Shown here: positions 16,659 to 24,318 of the stretch, one piece after another
How positions within the stretch are numbered: position 1 is the first letter of the stretch
Layout: each line of letters begins with the position of its first letter
Source of the DNA: an archaeon
GTDB taxonomy: Archaea; Thermoproteota; Nitrososphaeria; Nitrososphaerales; UBA183
DNA: 33,799 nucleotides
Direction: 5' to 3'
NCBI GenBank assembly: GCA_021828185.1
Contig: JAKASI010000013.1
Location: forward strand, 1 to 33,799
Program-made: the position numbers and the translations under genes
Notes under the pieces: model-generated
Told to the model about the DNA's origin: nothing
The model's input: the letters and a program-made list of their open reading frames with translations, nothing else
The model's database searches: none

Positions 16659-17372
16659 TTGAAACGACAGAGACTCGGACAGCACTACCTCGTCGACGGG
16701 GAGGTGATCGAGAAGATCGTCGAGTCGGCGGACGTGCACCCTTCAGAGCGGGTGTTGGAGATCGGGACGGGAAGGGGGGCCCTGACGAGAAGGCTGGCCG
16801 AACTCGGCGCCTCCTTCGTGGGGTATGAGATAGACGAAGCGAACTACGAAGAGACGTCGGAGGCAGTCCGCGGGACTACGGCTGAGATAGTGCGCGCCGA
16901 CGCCTTCGCCCAAGACCCGGAGTTCGACGTGCTCGTGACCAGCCTTCCCTACTCAGAATCGGCAGTTTTCGTACGGTGGCTGAGCTGCCGTCGTTTCGAC
17001 AGAGCGATAGCCGTGCTCCAGAAGGATTTCGTGGAGAAGATCACGGCGCAGCCAGGGGAGCGAGAGTATCGCGGCATAGCGGCCGTCGCGCAGATCGCCT
17101 TCGAAGTCGAGGTGCTCGCGAAAGTGAGCAGGACCGCTTTCGACCCGCCGCCAAGGGTTGATTCGGTCTTGGCGTCGTTCGTGCAGAAGAGGGTGGTCTC
17201 CGAAGACGAGGTCAGACAGGTGATTCGCCTCTTTTCGCTGAGACGGCGGCAGGTGGACTCGGCGCTCATAGAGCTGGGAATGAAGGGGAAGAAGAGCTAC
17301 GGCAGGAGACGAGTGTTCTCCCTAGCCCCAGAAGAAGTGCATGAGATTTGCCGGCCTCCCGGCCGGGAGTGA
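16659..17372 (+). CDS. ksgA: 16S rRNA dimethyladenosine transferase (KsgA/Dim1)
   Basis: Dimethylates two adjacent adenines near the 3' end of 16S rRNA. The N-terminal QRLGQHYLVD is the family signature. Motif I is VLEIGTGRGALT, and the acidic YEIDEANYE follows. Motif IV, usually NLPY, reads SLPY here (VTSLPYSES), a substitution at the first position. The C-terminal part has FDPPPRVDSV and the LFSLRRRQVDSAL helix. At 237 residues it is a little short but complete. The start is TTG at 16659 immediately after the DUF655 stop. Confidence 0.92.
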   Translation: MKRQRLGQHYLVDGEVIEKIVESADVHPSERVLEIGTGRGALTRRLAELGASFVGYEIDEANYEETSEAVRGTTAEIVRADAFAQDPEFDVLVTSLPYSESAVFVRWLSCRRFDRAIAVLQKDFVEKITAQPGEREYRGIAAVAQIAFEVEVLAKVSRTAFDPPPRVDSVLASFVQKRVVSEDEVRQVIRLFSLRRRQVDSALIELGMKGKKSYGRRRVFSLAPEEVHEICRPPGRE

Positions 17373-17373
17373 T

Positions 17374-17383
17374 GGCTTTATCC
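17374..17383 (+). promoter_or_regulatory. TATA-like box for the SPOUT methyltransferase gene
   Basis: GGCTTTATCC starts right after the ksgA stop and lies 21-30 bases before the ATG at 17404, which supports that start as leaderless. Confidence 0.5.
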
Positions 17384-17403
17384 CCCGACGGTCGTGCCCG
17401 GCC

Positions 17404-18120
17404 ATGCTCCCGCCAGGCATGTCAGTCACCCTGGTCGAGCCGAAGGGACCAGTCAACGTAGGTCATGTGGCCAGACTTATGCAGAACTTCGGGGTCGAGA
17501 AGCTCTACCTGGTGGATCCCAAAGCGGACCTCTCGGTGGCCGCTGTCTACGCCTCGCATGCGTCCGCTGTCCTTGACCGCGCGGTCGTCACGACGTTCGA
17601 CCGAGTCCGAGAGGAGAACGACCTGCTTGTAGCCACCACCGCAGTGCGGGCGTCAAAGAAATCCAACGTCGTCCGCAGGATGGCAAAGCTGGACAGGCTC
17701 CACGAGCTCCTGTCCTCCTCGGCCACCTCCTCACTGGTCTTCGGCAGAGATAGCACAGGACTGACGAACGCAGAGATCAGAATGTGCGATGCCACAGTCA
17801 CGGTGGACACCGGCCAGGAATACAGGTCGCTGAACATAGGCCACGCCGCCGCCATAGTGCTCTACCTGGCGTCGAGGGGAACCAGGAGGCCCGAGTCGAA
17901 ACAGGGACGCAGGGCGAGAGAGGTATTCGCGCGCAGCCTTTACGAGCTGGCAGTTTCGTCGAGGATCCCCAAGCACAAGACCCAGAACCTGATGGATGTT
18001 GCAAATAGGATCGTTGCGTCATCGAGCATGACAGACGCTCAGCTGAACGTGCTGTCGGGAGTGTTCAGAAAGGCAGTGGCGGCCATGAATCCGGCTCAGG
18101 ACCTCGGCTCAAAGACGTAG
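17404..18120 (+). CDS. SPOUT-class RNA 2'-O-methyltransferase (TrmJ-like)
   Basis: A SpoU/TrmH-family ribose methyltransferase, closest in look to TrmJ, which modifies position 32 of tRNA. Motif 1 is [15 protein letters not shown], motif 2 [15 protein letters not shown] and motif 3 [13 protein letters not shown], together forming the knotted SAM site. The C-terminal helical tail (about 160-238) is typical of TrmJ. ATG at 17404 is favoured by the TATA box; ATG at 17419 is an alternative. The 238 residues fit. Its 3' end overlaps the convergent methyltransferase gene by 25 bases. The exact target nucleotide cannot be read from sequence. Confidence 0.88.
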   Translation: MLPPGMSVTLVEPKGPVNVGHVARLMQNFGVEKLYLVDPKADLSVAAVYASHASAVLDRAVVTTFDRVREENDLLVATTAVRASKKSNVVRRMAKLDRLHELLSSSATSSLVFGRDSTGLTNAEIRMCDATVTVDTGQEYRSLNIGHAAAIVLYLASRGTRRPESKQGRRAREVFARSLYELAVSSRIPKHKTQNLMDVANRIVASSSMTDAQLNVLSGVFRKAVAAMNPAQDLGSKT

Positions 18121-19277
18121 ACTGCCCTCCTCACCCATCGTGTGCTTTCGAACGAGAGTCGTACCGGATACTCGAATCCCACCGGTCCTGGCTGATAGAG
18201 CCTCAGACCCAGCTTCCGACCTTCGAGCGTCAAGGTGACCTCGTCTCCGTCCATGGTCTGCACCACAGGGACGACCACCACTATCCGCCCGTCAGGGTGG
18301 ATGCAGTCGGCCATCGAAGCGAGGGCTTGGTCATACACCCGGGCAGACTCCTCGATCATGGCTCGCGCAGTGGCCGTCTTGGGCCTGGCATCCAATCTTG
18401 GTAGGAGGAGCGGCTCGGTCACGATGCCATCGACCTTGGTCCCTCGAAGCATCCTCGACAGGTCTCTGGCGTCACCCTTTCGGATGTCATAGCCCCTGTC
18501 CGTCACGCCGCCGACGGACCACCGCAGATTCTCCCTCGTTTCTTGGACCCGGCTGGCGCGGGAATCGACTCCCAGGCAACGTATGGATTTCCCGTAGGCT
18601 TCGACTAGGATCGTGCCTGCACCGCAGAAGGGATCCAAGATGGTCTGGCCAGGTCGGAGCCCGGCCAGGTTAACGAGGGTCCTGGCGAGGCGCGGAGAGA
18701 GTGCGATGTCCGGATGCGGGGCCGGCCTGCGGGTCCCTCTCCGGCGCATCGTCGCGGAATCTGGGACCCACACCGTGGGCGCAAGCGCGAACCCCCCGCG
18801 ATATGGGAAAGCGACCACATCCACCGCTCTCCTTGTGAGGACCTGCTCTGAGAGGAGCTCGTTACCGTCTGGTCTGAGCAACCTCACCTTCCTGAACCCT
18901 CGTGCCCTAAGACCGTCCAGCATCGATCTGACTAGGGCCTCGTAGTCATCTTCGGCAACCGCGTATCCGCTGAGCGACACGTTCGACTTGGCCTCGAGAT
19001 GTGCGGCCATCAGGTCCACGAGCTTGTTCTGGTCGGAAGATGCCGAGTCAACGACTTCGACCACAGGGCCGCACTTGTGCGCCCCGGAGAGCTCGGCTAG
19101 CGCCTCCGGTGCCAGCCGGTCGACGTGCAGAGCGGAGATCCTCTCAGTTGGAGCCTCTGCCCGCTGAATCGTCCTCCCAAGGACAGTGCACGCCTCCAGC
19201 ACGGATAGCTTCCCGAAGGCCAAGACTAGGGCCAAGTCTTCTGACTCGAGCAGGGAGTACGGGAGGACGAAAGGCAT
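18096..19277 (-). CDS. Trm11/TrmG10-like tRNA guanine-N2 methyltransferase
   Basis: A 393-residue protein of the COG1041 type, which methylates guanine 10 of tRNA. The N-terminal THUMP-like part (about 1-160) starts MPFVLPYSLLESEDLA. The Rossmann domain has DPFCGAGTILVEAYG as motif I and CLGVDSR as motif II. Motif IV reads VTEPLLLP, where related enzymes have PPY or EPY, so the aromatic residue expected to stack on the base is replaced by Leu. ATG at 19277 has CTTAATACC on the minus strand 25-33 bases upstream, a leaderless layout. Substrate is inferred. Confidence 0.82.
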   Translation of the reverse strand: MPFVLPYSLLESEDLALVLAFGKLSVLEACTVLGRTIQRAEAPTERISALHVDRLAPEALAELSGAHKCGPVVEVVDSASSDQNKLVDLMAAHLEAKSNVSLSGYAVAEDDYEALVRSMLDGLRARGFRKVRLLRPDGNELLSEQVLTRRAVDVVAFPYRGGFALAPTVWVPDSATMRRRGTRRPAPHPDIALSPRLARTLVNLAGLRPGQTILDPFCGAGTILVEAYGKSIRCLGVDSRASRVQETRENLRWSVGGVTDRGYDIRKGDARDLSRMLRGTKVDGIVTEPLLLPRLDARPKTATARAMIEESARVYDQALASMADCIHPDGRIVVVVPVVQTMDGDEVTLTLEGRKLGLRLYQPGPVGFEYPVRLSFESTRWVRRAVYVFEPRS

Positions 19278-19301
19278 TCGCGTTCATGCAGCATTGCCCG
19301 C

Positions 19302-19310
19302 GGTATTAAG
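19302..19310 (-). promoter_or_regulatory. TATA box for the Trm11-like gene
   Basis: On the minus strand this reads CTTAATACC, 25-33 bases before the ATG at 19277. Confidence 0.55.
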
Positions 19311-19356
19311 CGTGGACAAGCCGCACGCTGGTCAGACATCGCGTTCGGTGACCCGT

Positions 19357-19366
19357 CCTTATAATC
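19357..19366 (+). promoter_or_regulatory. TATA box for the MFS transporter gene
   Basis: CCTTATAATC lies 24-33 bases before the TTG at 19390 and decides that start over longer in-frame starts that would overlap the divergent gene. Confidence 0.6.
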
Positions 19367-19389
19367 AGACGACCTTCGAACCGGCGAGT

Positions 19390-20637
19390 TTGAACAGGAA
19401 CATCAGGCTCCTTGGCGTGGGGGCGGGCGTCAGGGCCCTGGGCGTCGCCATGCTTACCCCCTTCATCAGCATATACCTGCGCGAAGTGCTCGGGCTGAGC
19501 TACATAGCCATCGGCTTCCTCCTGATTGTCATCGGGGTCGTGCCGCTCGTCGTATCGCCCTTCGGCGGCCTGGTGACAGACAGGATAGGGAGGCGCAGGT
19601 TGTTCCTCGCCATGCTCGCAGTGGAGGCGCTGGGCATAGGACTCGTTGCGGTCTCGATGGGTGCGGAATCCGTGGCAGGAATCGTCGTATCCGCCGCTGT
19701 CGCGAATCTCGCCGGGGGAGCGCTGGCCGGGCCCGCCCTCGCCGCATACACTGCTGACCTCACTGCGCTTCCCGAAAGGAGCCGGGCGTTCAGCTGGCAG
19801 AGGATAGGGTTCAACGGAGGCTATGTCGCCGGAGTCATCGCAGGGGGGTACCTCACGCTCGCCCTTGGCTATTCGTCGGCGGGCTTTCTCGCGTCGGCAA
19901 TCATGCTAGCCGCTGCAGCCCTCCTGGCGGCAGTGCTGTCTCCTTCCCCCTACGACCTAGCCCGGGCGAAGGGAGGGTCCCCGGAGGGTGCACCGTCTCC
20001 TCAAGGACCTTCGTCGATCCGTGAAAGCATGAGAATACTTGGGAGCGACAGGGTTTTCCTCACGCTCTGCCTCGCCTTCTTCCTAGCCAACCTCGCTGAA
20101 GCGCAGTGGGCGAACACCCTCCCCCTCTACATCGGGCCGGTACTCCGGCTCCCTAACGACGTCGTGGGCGTGGCTCTTTCTCTCAACGGGCTGATTGTAG
20201 TGGTAGGCCAGAACCAGGTCACGAAGTGGGCTACCGGACACCTCCATACTTCTTCGGCCAACTTCTCTATCCTCCTCTATGTGGCTGCCTACCTCTCCTT
20301 GGGAGCGCTGGGGCTGGGCTGGTCAGGCTGGGGCCTGGTCGCCGCCGTCATGGCCGCAATAGTGGTCCTGACCGTCGGGGAGAACTTCGCCGCGATACCC
20401 CAGATGACTATGCCGTCCAACCTTGCTCCGCCAACGGAGATAGGATCCTACAACGGCGCCTTCGGGCTATTCACAGGGGCAGGATACGTCTTCGCGCCGG
20501 CGCTGGGCGGCGCCGCCCTCTCGGCTACCAGCAACACGCTGTTGGCCTGGGGGCTGATGATGATTCCCGCGATTCCTGCCTTCGTCCTGTTCGCCAAGCT
20601 GGGTAAGCGGATCCCCACGGAAACGAACACTGTCTAG
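19390..20637 (+). CDS. Major facilitator superfamily transporter
   Basis: A 415-residue membrane transporter with about 12 hydrophobic segments. The loop between segments 2 and 3 has the MFS motif A, GGLVTDRIGRRRLF. A charged linker (about residues 195-215, with Pro and Ser) separates the two halves. TTG at 19390 is chosen because a TATA box lies 24-33 bases before it and the first membrane segment begins soon after. The substrate is unknown; the pattern suits drug or sugar efflux proteins. Around 315 bases without a gene follow. Confidence 0.88.
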   Translation: MNRNIRLLGVGAGVRALGVAMLTPFISIYLREVLGLSYIAIGFLLIVIGVVPLVVSPFGGLVTDRIGRRRLFLAMLAVEALGIGLVAVSMGAESVAGIVVSAAVANLAGGALAGPALAAYTADLTALPERSRAFSWQRIGFNGGYVAGVIAGGYLTLALGYSSAGFLASAIMLAAAALLAAVLSPSPYDLARAKGGSPEGAPSPQGPSSIRESMRILGSDRVFLTLCLAFFLANLAEAQWANTLPLYIGPVLRLPNDVVGVALSLNGLIVVVGQNQVTKWATGHLHTSSANFSILLYVAAYLSLGALGLGWSGWGLVAAVMAAIVVLTVGENFAAIPQMTMPSNLAPPTEIGSYNGAFGLFTGAGYVFAPALGGAALSATSNTLLAWGLMMIPAIPAFVLFAKLGKRIPTETNTV

Positions 20638-20907
20638 CCGAGCTGGTTTGCCAGCGCCTAGAGGTGACCCAGATGTGGGCCACTGGCCACGAAGGGAACC
20701 CATCGGGATGACTCTCAAAGCTAGAGGAATAGGCCCGATAATCGACCCCCAGGGGGCTGTGGGACAAGGGACGATCCGCCCAGACTGAGAGCGACGACGG
20801 AGGAAGACGCGGGGATGCTGCTCGGATGGAGACACAAGCCTCAGGAGGCTAGGGGGAGGGCCGACAGATCAGGGAAAGACTTTGGATTCTAGTGTTTGGG
20901 GCCCGAA
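20638..20907. other. Gene-free GC-rich stretch before L10e
   Basis: I see no supported gene here. The stretch has several short inverted repeats, such as CCCCCAGGGGG near 20746 and AGCCT...AGGCT near 20840, that could fold. It lacks the conserved core elements I would expect of RNase P RNA or SRP RNA. It may be a leader, an unknown structured RNA, or plain spacer. Confidence 0.3.
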
Positions 20908-20916
20908 GCTTAATTA
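20908..20916 (+). promoter_or_regulatory. TATA box for rpl10e
   Basis: GCTTAATTA lies 37-45 bases before the ATG at 20953, giving a leader of about 15 bases. Confidence 0.55.
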
Positions 20917-20952
20917 GGGGTCAGGAAGGCGCAGAAATCAGGTCGGTAATGT

Positions 20953-21474
20953 ATGCATGGCTCTAACTACCGTCAGCAGAAGGGGATGTTCTACAACAAG
21001 AAATTCGCCCCTGGAGCGCCGAACCCGAAGGTAGCACGCTTCACAACGGGGAAGTTCAGGCCCGACTACGACTATCAGTTCAAGCTCGTATCAGAAGGCA
21101 AACTGCAGATCAGGCACAACGCCCTTGAGGCTGCCAGAGTGGCCGCAAGCAAGAAGGTCGCCCTCGTGGGAGAGGAGAATTTTCTGCTGAAGGTAGTGAC
21201 TTATCCTCATTTGGTTCTTAGAGAGAACAAGATGATCGCGACGGCAGGGGCGGACAGGCTCCAGGAGGGGATGAGGAAGGCCTTTGGCAAGCCTATCGGA
21301 CTCGCTGCAAGGGTAGGGATAGGGAGCGTCGTACTCGAGCTGAGCGTGAAGGCAGAGAACTACGAGAAGGGGAAGGAAGCGATGTGGGCGGCGGCGACCA
21401 AGCTTCCCATGAAGACCCACACAGAGATAGTCAAGTTAAGACAGGAAGCGGCTCCGACACCTGAAGCGGCCTAG
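20953..21474 (+). CDS. rpl10e: Ribosomal protein L10e (uL16)
   Basis: A large-subunit ribosomal protein near the peptidyl-transferase centre. The N-terminal MHGSNYR and YNKKFAPGAPNPKVARFTTG match the archaeal family, as do QIRHNALEAARVAASK and the C-terminal AMWAAATKLPMKT. The 173-residue length is normal. Its short acidic Ala/Pro tail is unremarkable. It is transcribed from its own promoter, with a decayed ABC ATPase gene converging on its 3' end. Confidence 0.95.
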   Translation: MHGSNYRQQKGMFYNKKFAPGAPNPKVARFTTGKFRPDYDYQFKLVSEGKLQIRHNALEAARVAASKKVALVGEENFLLKVVTYPHLVLRENKMIATAGADRLQEGMRKAFGKPIGLAARVGIGSVVLELSVKAENYEKGKEAMWAAATKLPMKTHTEIVKLRQEAAPTPEAA

Positions 21475-21851
21475 CCCTCCCTCCATCGCGCCTTCAGCAG
21501 GGCGAGCGCGAGGAACGGTGGGGCTCTGGCCCCTCATCATCAGCGCCAGGACGACGTGGTCGTAGGGGTTGAGAGTCCAGAGCGGCTTCCCCTCCTGGGC
21601 GTAATCGCAACCTTTCGTCCTCTCTTCCTCGCTTCCGGCGTGGCATCCAATCCGAAGACGTTTGTCGAACCTTATGTCGGTGCGAGTTGTTAGGACGCAA
21701 TCCTAAGGAAGGTCGTCTTCCCGGCGCCGTTCCTGCCCAGGAGAGTGGATATGCTTCCCTCGTCGACTGGGAGAACGAAGCTGTCCAGCGCTGGGTCGTC
21801 CTTCGCCTTGTAGTGCTTGACCAGTCCCTTGGCGTCGACGACGGATAGCAA
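21475..21851 (-). pseudogene. Decayed ABC-transporter ATPase gene
   Basis: On the minus strand the frame from TTG 21851 reads MLSVVDAKGLVKHYK and then LLGRNGAGKTTFLRIAS, the Walker A part of an ABC ATPase, and stops. Beyond the stop the same frame continues as QLAPT, a second stop, and GSTNVFGLDATPEARK, as in a normal ATPase. A frameshift then leads to QEGKPLWTLNPYDHVVLALM, the Q-loop region. The signature, Walker B and the rest are missing before rpl10e is reached. At least two in-frame stops, one frameshift and a large 3' deletion make this a clear pseudogene. Confidence 0.82.
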
Positions 21852-21933
21852 GAGGCATCGCTCCCAGGCTGGGGCTCGGTTCATCCCTTGGGTATTAGCC
21901 CCCACAGTGGGTTTCCTGTCGAAATACCGCCAC

Positions 21934-21946
21934 TTAGTATATAACG
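21934..21946 (+). promoter_or_regulatory. TATA box for the dph2 operon
   Basis: TTAGTATATAACG is a strong TATA match about 50-62 bases before the ATG at 21996. The leader would be near 25-30 bases and contains GGAGGA, so this operon uses a leader with a ribosome site. Confidence 0.6.
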
Positions 21947-21995
21947 GGCCTCGGGAAGCGGCCAATGAAAACCGAGGTAAACGGAGGAAGACCCG

Positions 21996-23024
21996 ATGAC
22001 TGTCAGGATTGACGAAAAGAAGGTATTCGAAATAATCGAGGCGAAGGAGCCCAAGGTCATACTGGTGAATGCGCCAGGCGGGTTACTCAGACAGACGAAG
22101 GACCTGATGGAGCGCATCAAGGAGAAGTACGGCGTCATCTCCATAATGTCAGGGGACAGCTGCTTTGGAATATGTGACACCGTTGACGACGACGTAGTGA
22201 AGCTTCAGGCAGACCTTGCGCTCCATGTAGGTCATAACGCCGCGGTAACCAATGTGGGCGAATACACTTACCTGATCGACGCCGTCGACGACGTCGAGTT
22301 CTCCGAAGTCGTTGACACGGCGGCAAAGGCCCTCTCACCCTACAGGCGCATCGGGCTCGTCACATTCAGCCAGCACCTCCACCAGCTGGGTCCCGTTAGG
22401 GAAAGCCTCGAATCCAAGGGGTTCCAGGTGAAGGTGGGCAGGGGGAACAACCTCATGCTCGAAGGGCAGGTCTTTGGCTGCGACTTTTCCACCGCTTTCC
22501 CCGAGCGCGACGAGGTCGACGCCTTTGCGTTTCTGGGGGAGAGCGAGTTCCACGCGGTGGGCATCGCTCTGGCCACAGGGAAACCAACGTTCATGCTGGA
22601 TCCTTACATGAACGAGGTGACAGACATGCGAGAAGCAGCGGAAGAGAGGAGGAAGAGGGCGATACTCGCCGTGTACAAGGCGAGAGACGCCCAGGTCTTC
22701 GGGGTGATTACCGGCCTGAAGGAAGGTCAAAAGATGCTGGGGAGGAGCGGTTGGATAGCCAGGCGCCTCGAAATGAACGGAAGGAAAGTTGTGCGGCTGG
22801 CCATGAGAGACGTCACTCCCGAGAGACTGGCGCCGCACAGAGAAATCGAAGCCTTCGTCCAAACGGCGTGCCCAAGGATCTCCATCGACGGATTCACCTT
22901 CGACAGGCCGGTGCTCTCTATCCCGCAGGCAGACGCATTAGTGGCACTTATTGAGGGGAGGAAACCGGGGGAGTTCCTTGAGCGAGCGAAGTGGATTGAG
23001 CTTACGGTGGGGCTGATTAAGTGA
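21996..23024 (+). CDS. dph2: 2-(3-amino-3-carboxypropyl)histidine synthase (Dph2)
   Basis: The radical-SAM-like enzyme that starts diphthamide formation on a His of elongation factor 2. Three Cys regions expected to bind one [4Fe-4S] cluster are seen: GDSCFGICD (near residues 54-62), FGCDFS (near 165) and QTACPRISID (near 291). The 342 residues form the three-domain archaeal homodimer type. A GGAGGA sits 8 bases before the ATG. The stop overlaps the start of csl4 (TGATG). Confidence 0.94.
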   Translation: MTVRIDEKKVFEIIEAKEPKVILVNAPGGLLRQTKDLMERIKEKYGVISIMSGDSCFGICDTVDDDVVKLQADLALHVGHNAAVTNVGEYTYLIDAVDDVEFSEVVDTAAKALSPYRRIGLVTFSQHLHQLGPVRESLESKGFQVKVGRGNNLMLEGQVFGCDFSTAFPERDEVDAFAFLGESEFHAVGIALATGKPTFMLDPYMNEVTDMREAAEERRKRAILAVYKARDAQVFGVITGLKEGQKMLGRSGWIARRLEMNGRKVVRLAMRDVTPERLAPHREIEAFVQTACPRISIDGFTFDRPVLSIPQADALVALIEGRKPGEFLERAKWIELTVGLIK

Positions 23025-23599
23025 TGAACGAACCAAAGAAGGGCTGGGTCCTGCCCGGGGACAAAGTAGCGATATCGGAGGAATTCATCCCTGGGGTGCA
23101 CACCTACGACGATTCAGGTGTGATCAGGGCCCTGACCGCAGGAGCGGTAGCCAAGGACATGAAGAACATGGAGATATCGGTGAAGCCTGCCGCCGAGCCA
23201 GAGCTGATCAGGGTCGACGACTGGGTGACCGGACAGGTGGAAGGCTCACAGGCGAACTCGGCCAACGTCCACATATACTTCCACAACGGCAAACCAACCT
23301 ACAAGGACTTCTCCGGCATGCTCTCCCTGAGGGGGCTCTCCGGAGGTGGCAGAGGCGCGAGGAGGACGACCCCTGTCAAAGCGGGAGACGTAGTCAGGTG
23401 CAGGGTGTTCAGCCTGGTCAATGGGTTGATCCACCTCACCATCGACGAACCTGACATGGGGGTAGTCGCCGCCCTTTGCGGCAACTGCGGCAGACCGCTG
23501 CTCAAGGGGAATGCTACCAGGGTGAAATGCGACGAGTGTGGGAACGTGGAAGAAAGGAAGCTGGCCAGGGACTTCGGGACGACCCCGATAGAACCCTAA
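23024..23599 (+). CDS. csl4: Exosome RNA-binding subunit Csl4
   Basis: The cap subunit of the archaeal RNA exosome, which brings RNA to the Rrp41-Rrp42 core. An N-terminal domain (LPGDKVAISEEFIPG) is followed by an S1 domain (about 60-150), and a C-terminal zinc ribbon has CGNCGRPLL and CDECGN. Length is 191 residues. I chose ATG at 23024, which overlaps the dph2 stop as TGATG; GTG at 23021 is a possible alternative one codon longer. Confidence 0.94.
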   Translation: MNEPKKGWVLPGDKVAISEEFIPGVHTYDDSGVIRALTAGAVAKDMKNMEISVKPAAEPELIRVDDWVTGQVEGSQANSANVHIYFHNGKPTYKDFSGMLSLRGLSGGGRGARRTTPVKAGDVVRCRVFSLVNGLIHLTIDEPDMGVVAALCGNCGRPLLKGNATRVKCDECGNVEERKLARDFGTTPIEP

Positions 23600-23618
23600 A
23601 TGAAAGAAGCCGGCTATT

Positions 23619-23629
23619 TCCTTAAAAGT
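23619..23629 (+). promoter_or_regulatory. TATA box for rpoL
   Basis: TCCTTAAAAGT lies about 27-37 bases before the TTG at 23656. rpoL and tfs can therefore be expressed separately from dph2 and csl4. Confidence 0.55.
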
Positions 23630-23655
23630 AGGAGTCAGACGGCCGGTCAGGCAAA

Positions 23656-23943
23656 TTGCAAATTCAGACCACAAGTGAAGATGAGAAGGGTCTCACCGTG
23701 GAGATAACAGGGGAGGACTACTCCCTTGCGGAGATCGTCCACCATGAGCTGCTCGAGGAGAAGAGTGTGACGTTTGCAGGCGTGCTACCGCCACATCCTC
23801 TGATCAAGAAGCTCGTGCTGAAGGTCCGGGCCCAGCGCATAAAGCCCGAAAAGGCGTTCACCAACAGCGTCGACAGGGCAATGGAGACCACCAAGGACCT
23901 CTATGACAGCGTCAAAAAGGCACTCGGCGGTGCTTCCAGCTGA
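23656..23943 (+). CDS. rpoL: RNA polymerase subunit Rpo11 (RpoL)
   Basis: The archaeal Rpb11-like subunit, which pairs with Rpo3 in polymerase assembly. The 95-residue sequence has the family core: EDYSLAEIVHHELLEEKSV, then FAGVLPPHPLIKKLVLKV and a C-terminal helix. The start is TTG at 23656 after a TATA-like box. The stop overlaps the CTG start of tfs (CTGA), which ties the polymerase subunit to the transcript-cleavage factor. Confidence 0.94.
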   Translation: MQIQTTSEDEKGLTVEITGEDYSLAEIVHHELLEEKSVTFAGVLPPHPLIKKLVLKVRAQRIKPEKAFTNSVDRAMETTKDLYDSVKKALGGASS

Positions 23944-24284
23944 AGTTCTGCCCGAAGTGCGGTACACGACTCAAGCTCAAGCAGGTCAAGGGCCCCCGCG
24001 AAGTTTCGGTTACGTATATCTGCGACAACTGCGGCTACTCTAAGAAGGAGGGCAACGTTCTGGTCCAGAAGACAGAGGACGAGCTGGCCAACACCCCCCA
24101 GATCAAAGTTGTCGGCGAGAAGGAGGAAAAGCTCAATTCCCTTCCCACAACGAAGATCGAATGCCCGAAGTGTGGGAATGACGAGGCGTTTTGGTGGTTC
24201 CTCCAGACGCGCAGCGGAGACGAGCCCCCTACCCAGTTCTACAGATGTGTGAAGTGCAGCCACACCTGGAGAAGTTACAGCTGA
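23940..24284 (+). CDS. tfs: Transcription factor S (TFS), CTG start
   Basis: The archaeal TFIIS/RpoM-like factor that triggers transcript cleavage in stalled RNA polymerase. The N-terminal zinc ribbon is FCPKCG and ICDNCG. The C-terminal ribbon is ECPKCGNDEAFWW and RCVKCSHTWRSY, with the catalytic Asp-Glu in RSGDEPPT. At 114 residues it matches the family. The normal first residues MKFCPKCG map to CTG AAG TTC TGC. In this frame there is no ATG, GTG or TTG between the preceding in-frame TGA and CTG 23940, so CTG is the apparent start. It overlaps the rpoL stop. Confidence 0.93.
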   Translation: MKFCPKCGTRLKLKQVKGPREVSVTYICDNCGYSKKEGNVLVQKTEDELANTPQIKVVGEKEEKLNSLPTTKIECPKCGNDEAFWWFLQTRSGDEPPTQFYRCVKCSHTWRSYS

Positions 24285-24318
24285 CCCCGGCAGCGACGCT
24301 CAGGTTTCTCTCTCGCGA

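Noticed and set aside
20638..20907. RNase P RNA or SRP RNA upstream of rpl10e
   Set aside because: GAGGAAG and ACAGA resemble RNase P core pieces, but they are only about 65 bases apart and the remaining core is absent. No SRP domain IV loop was found.
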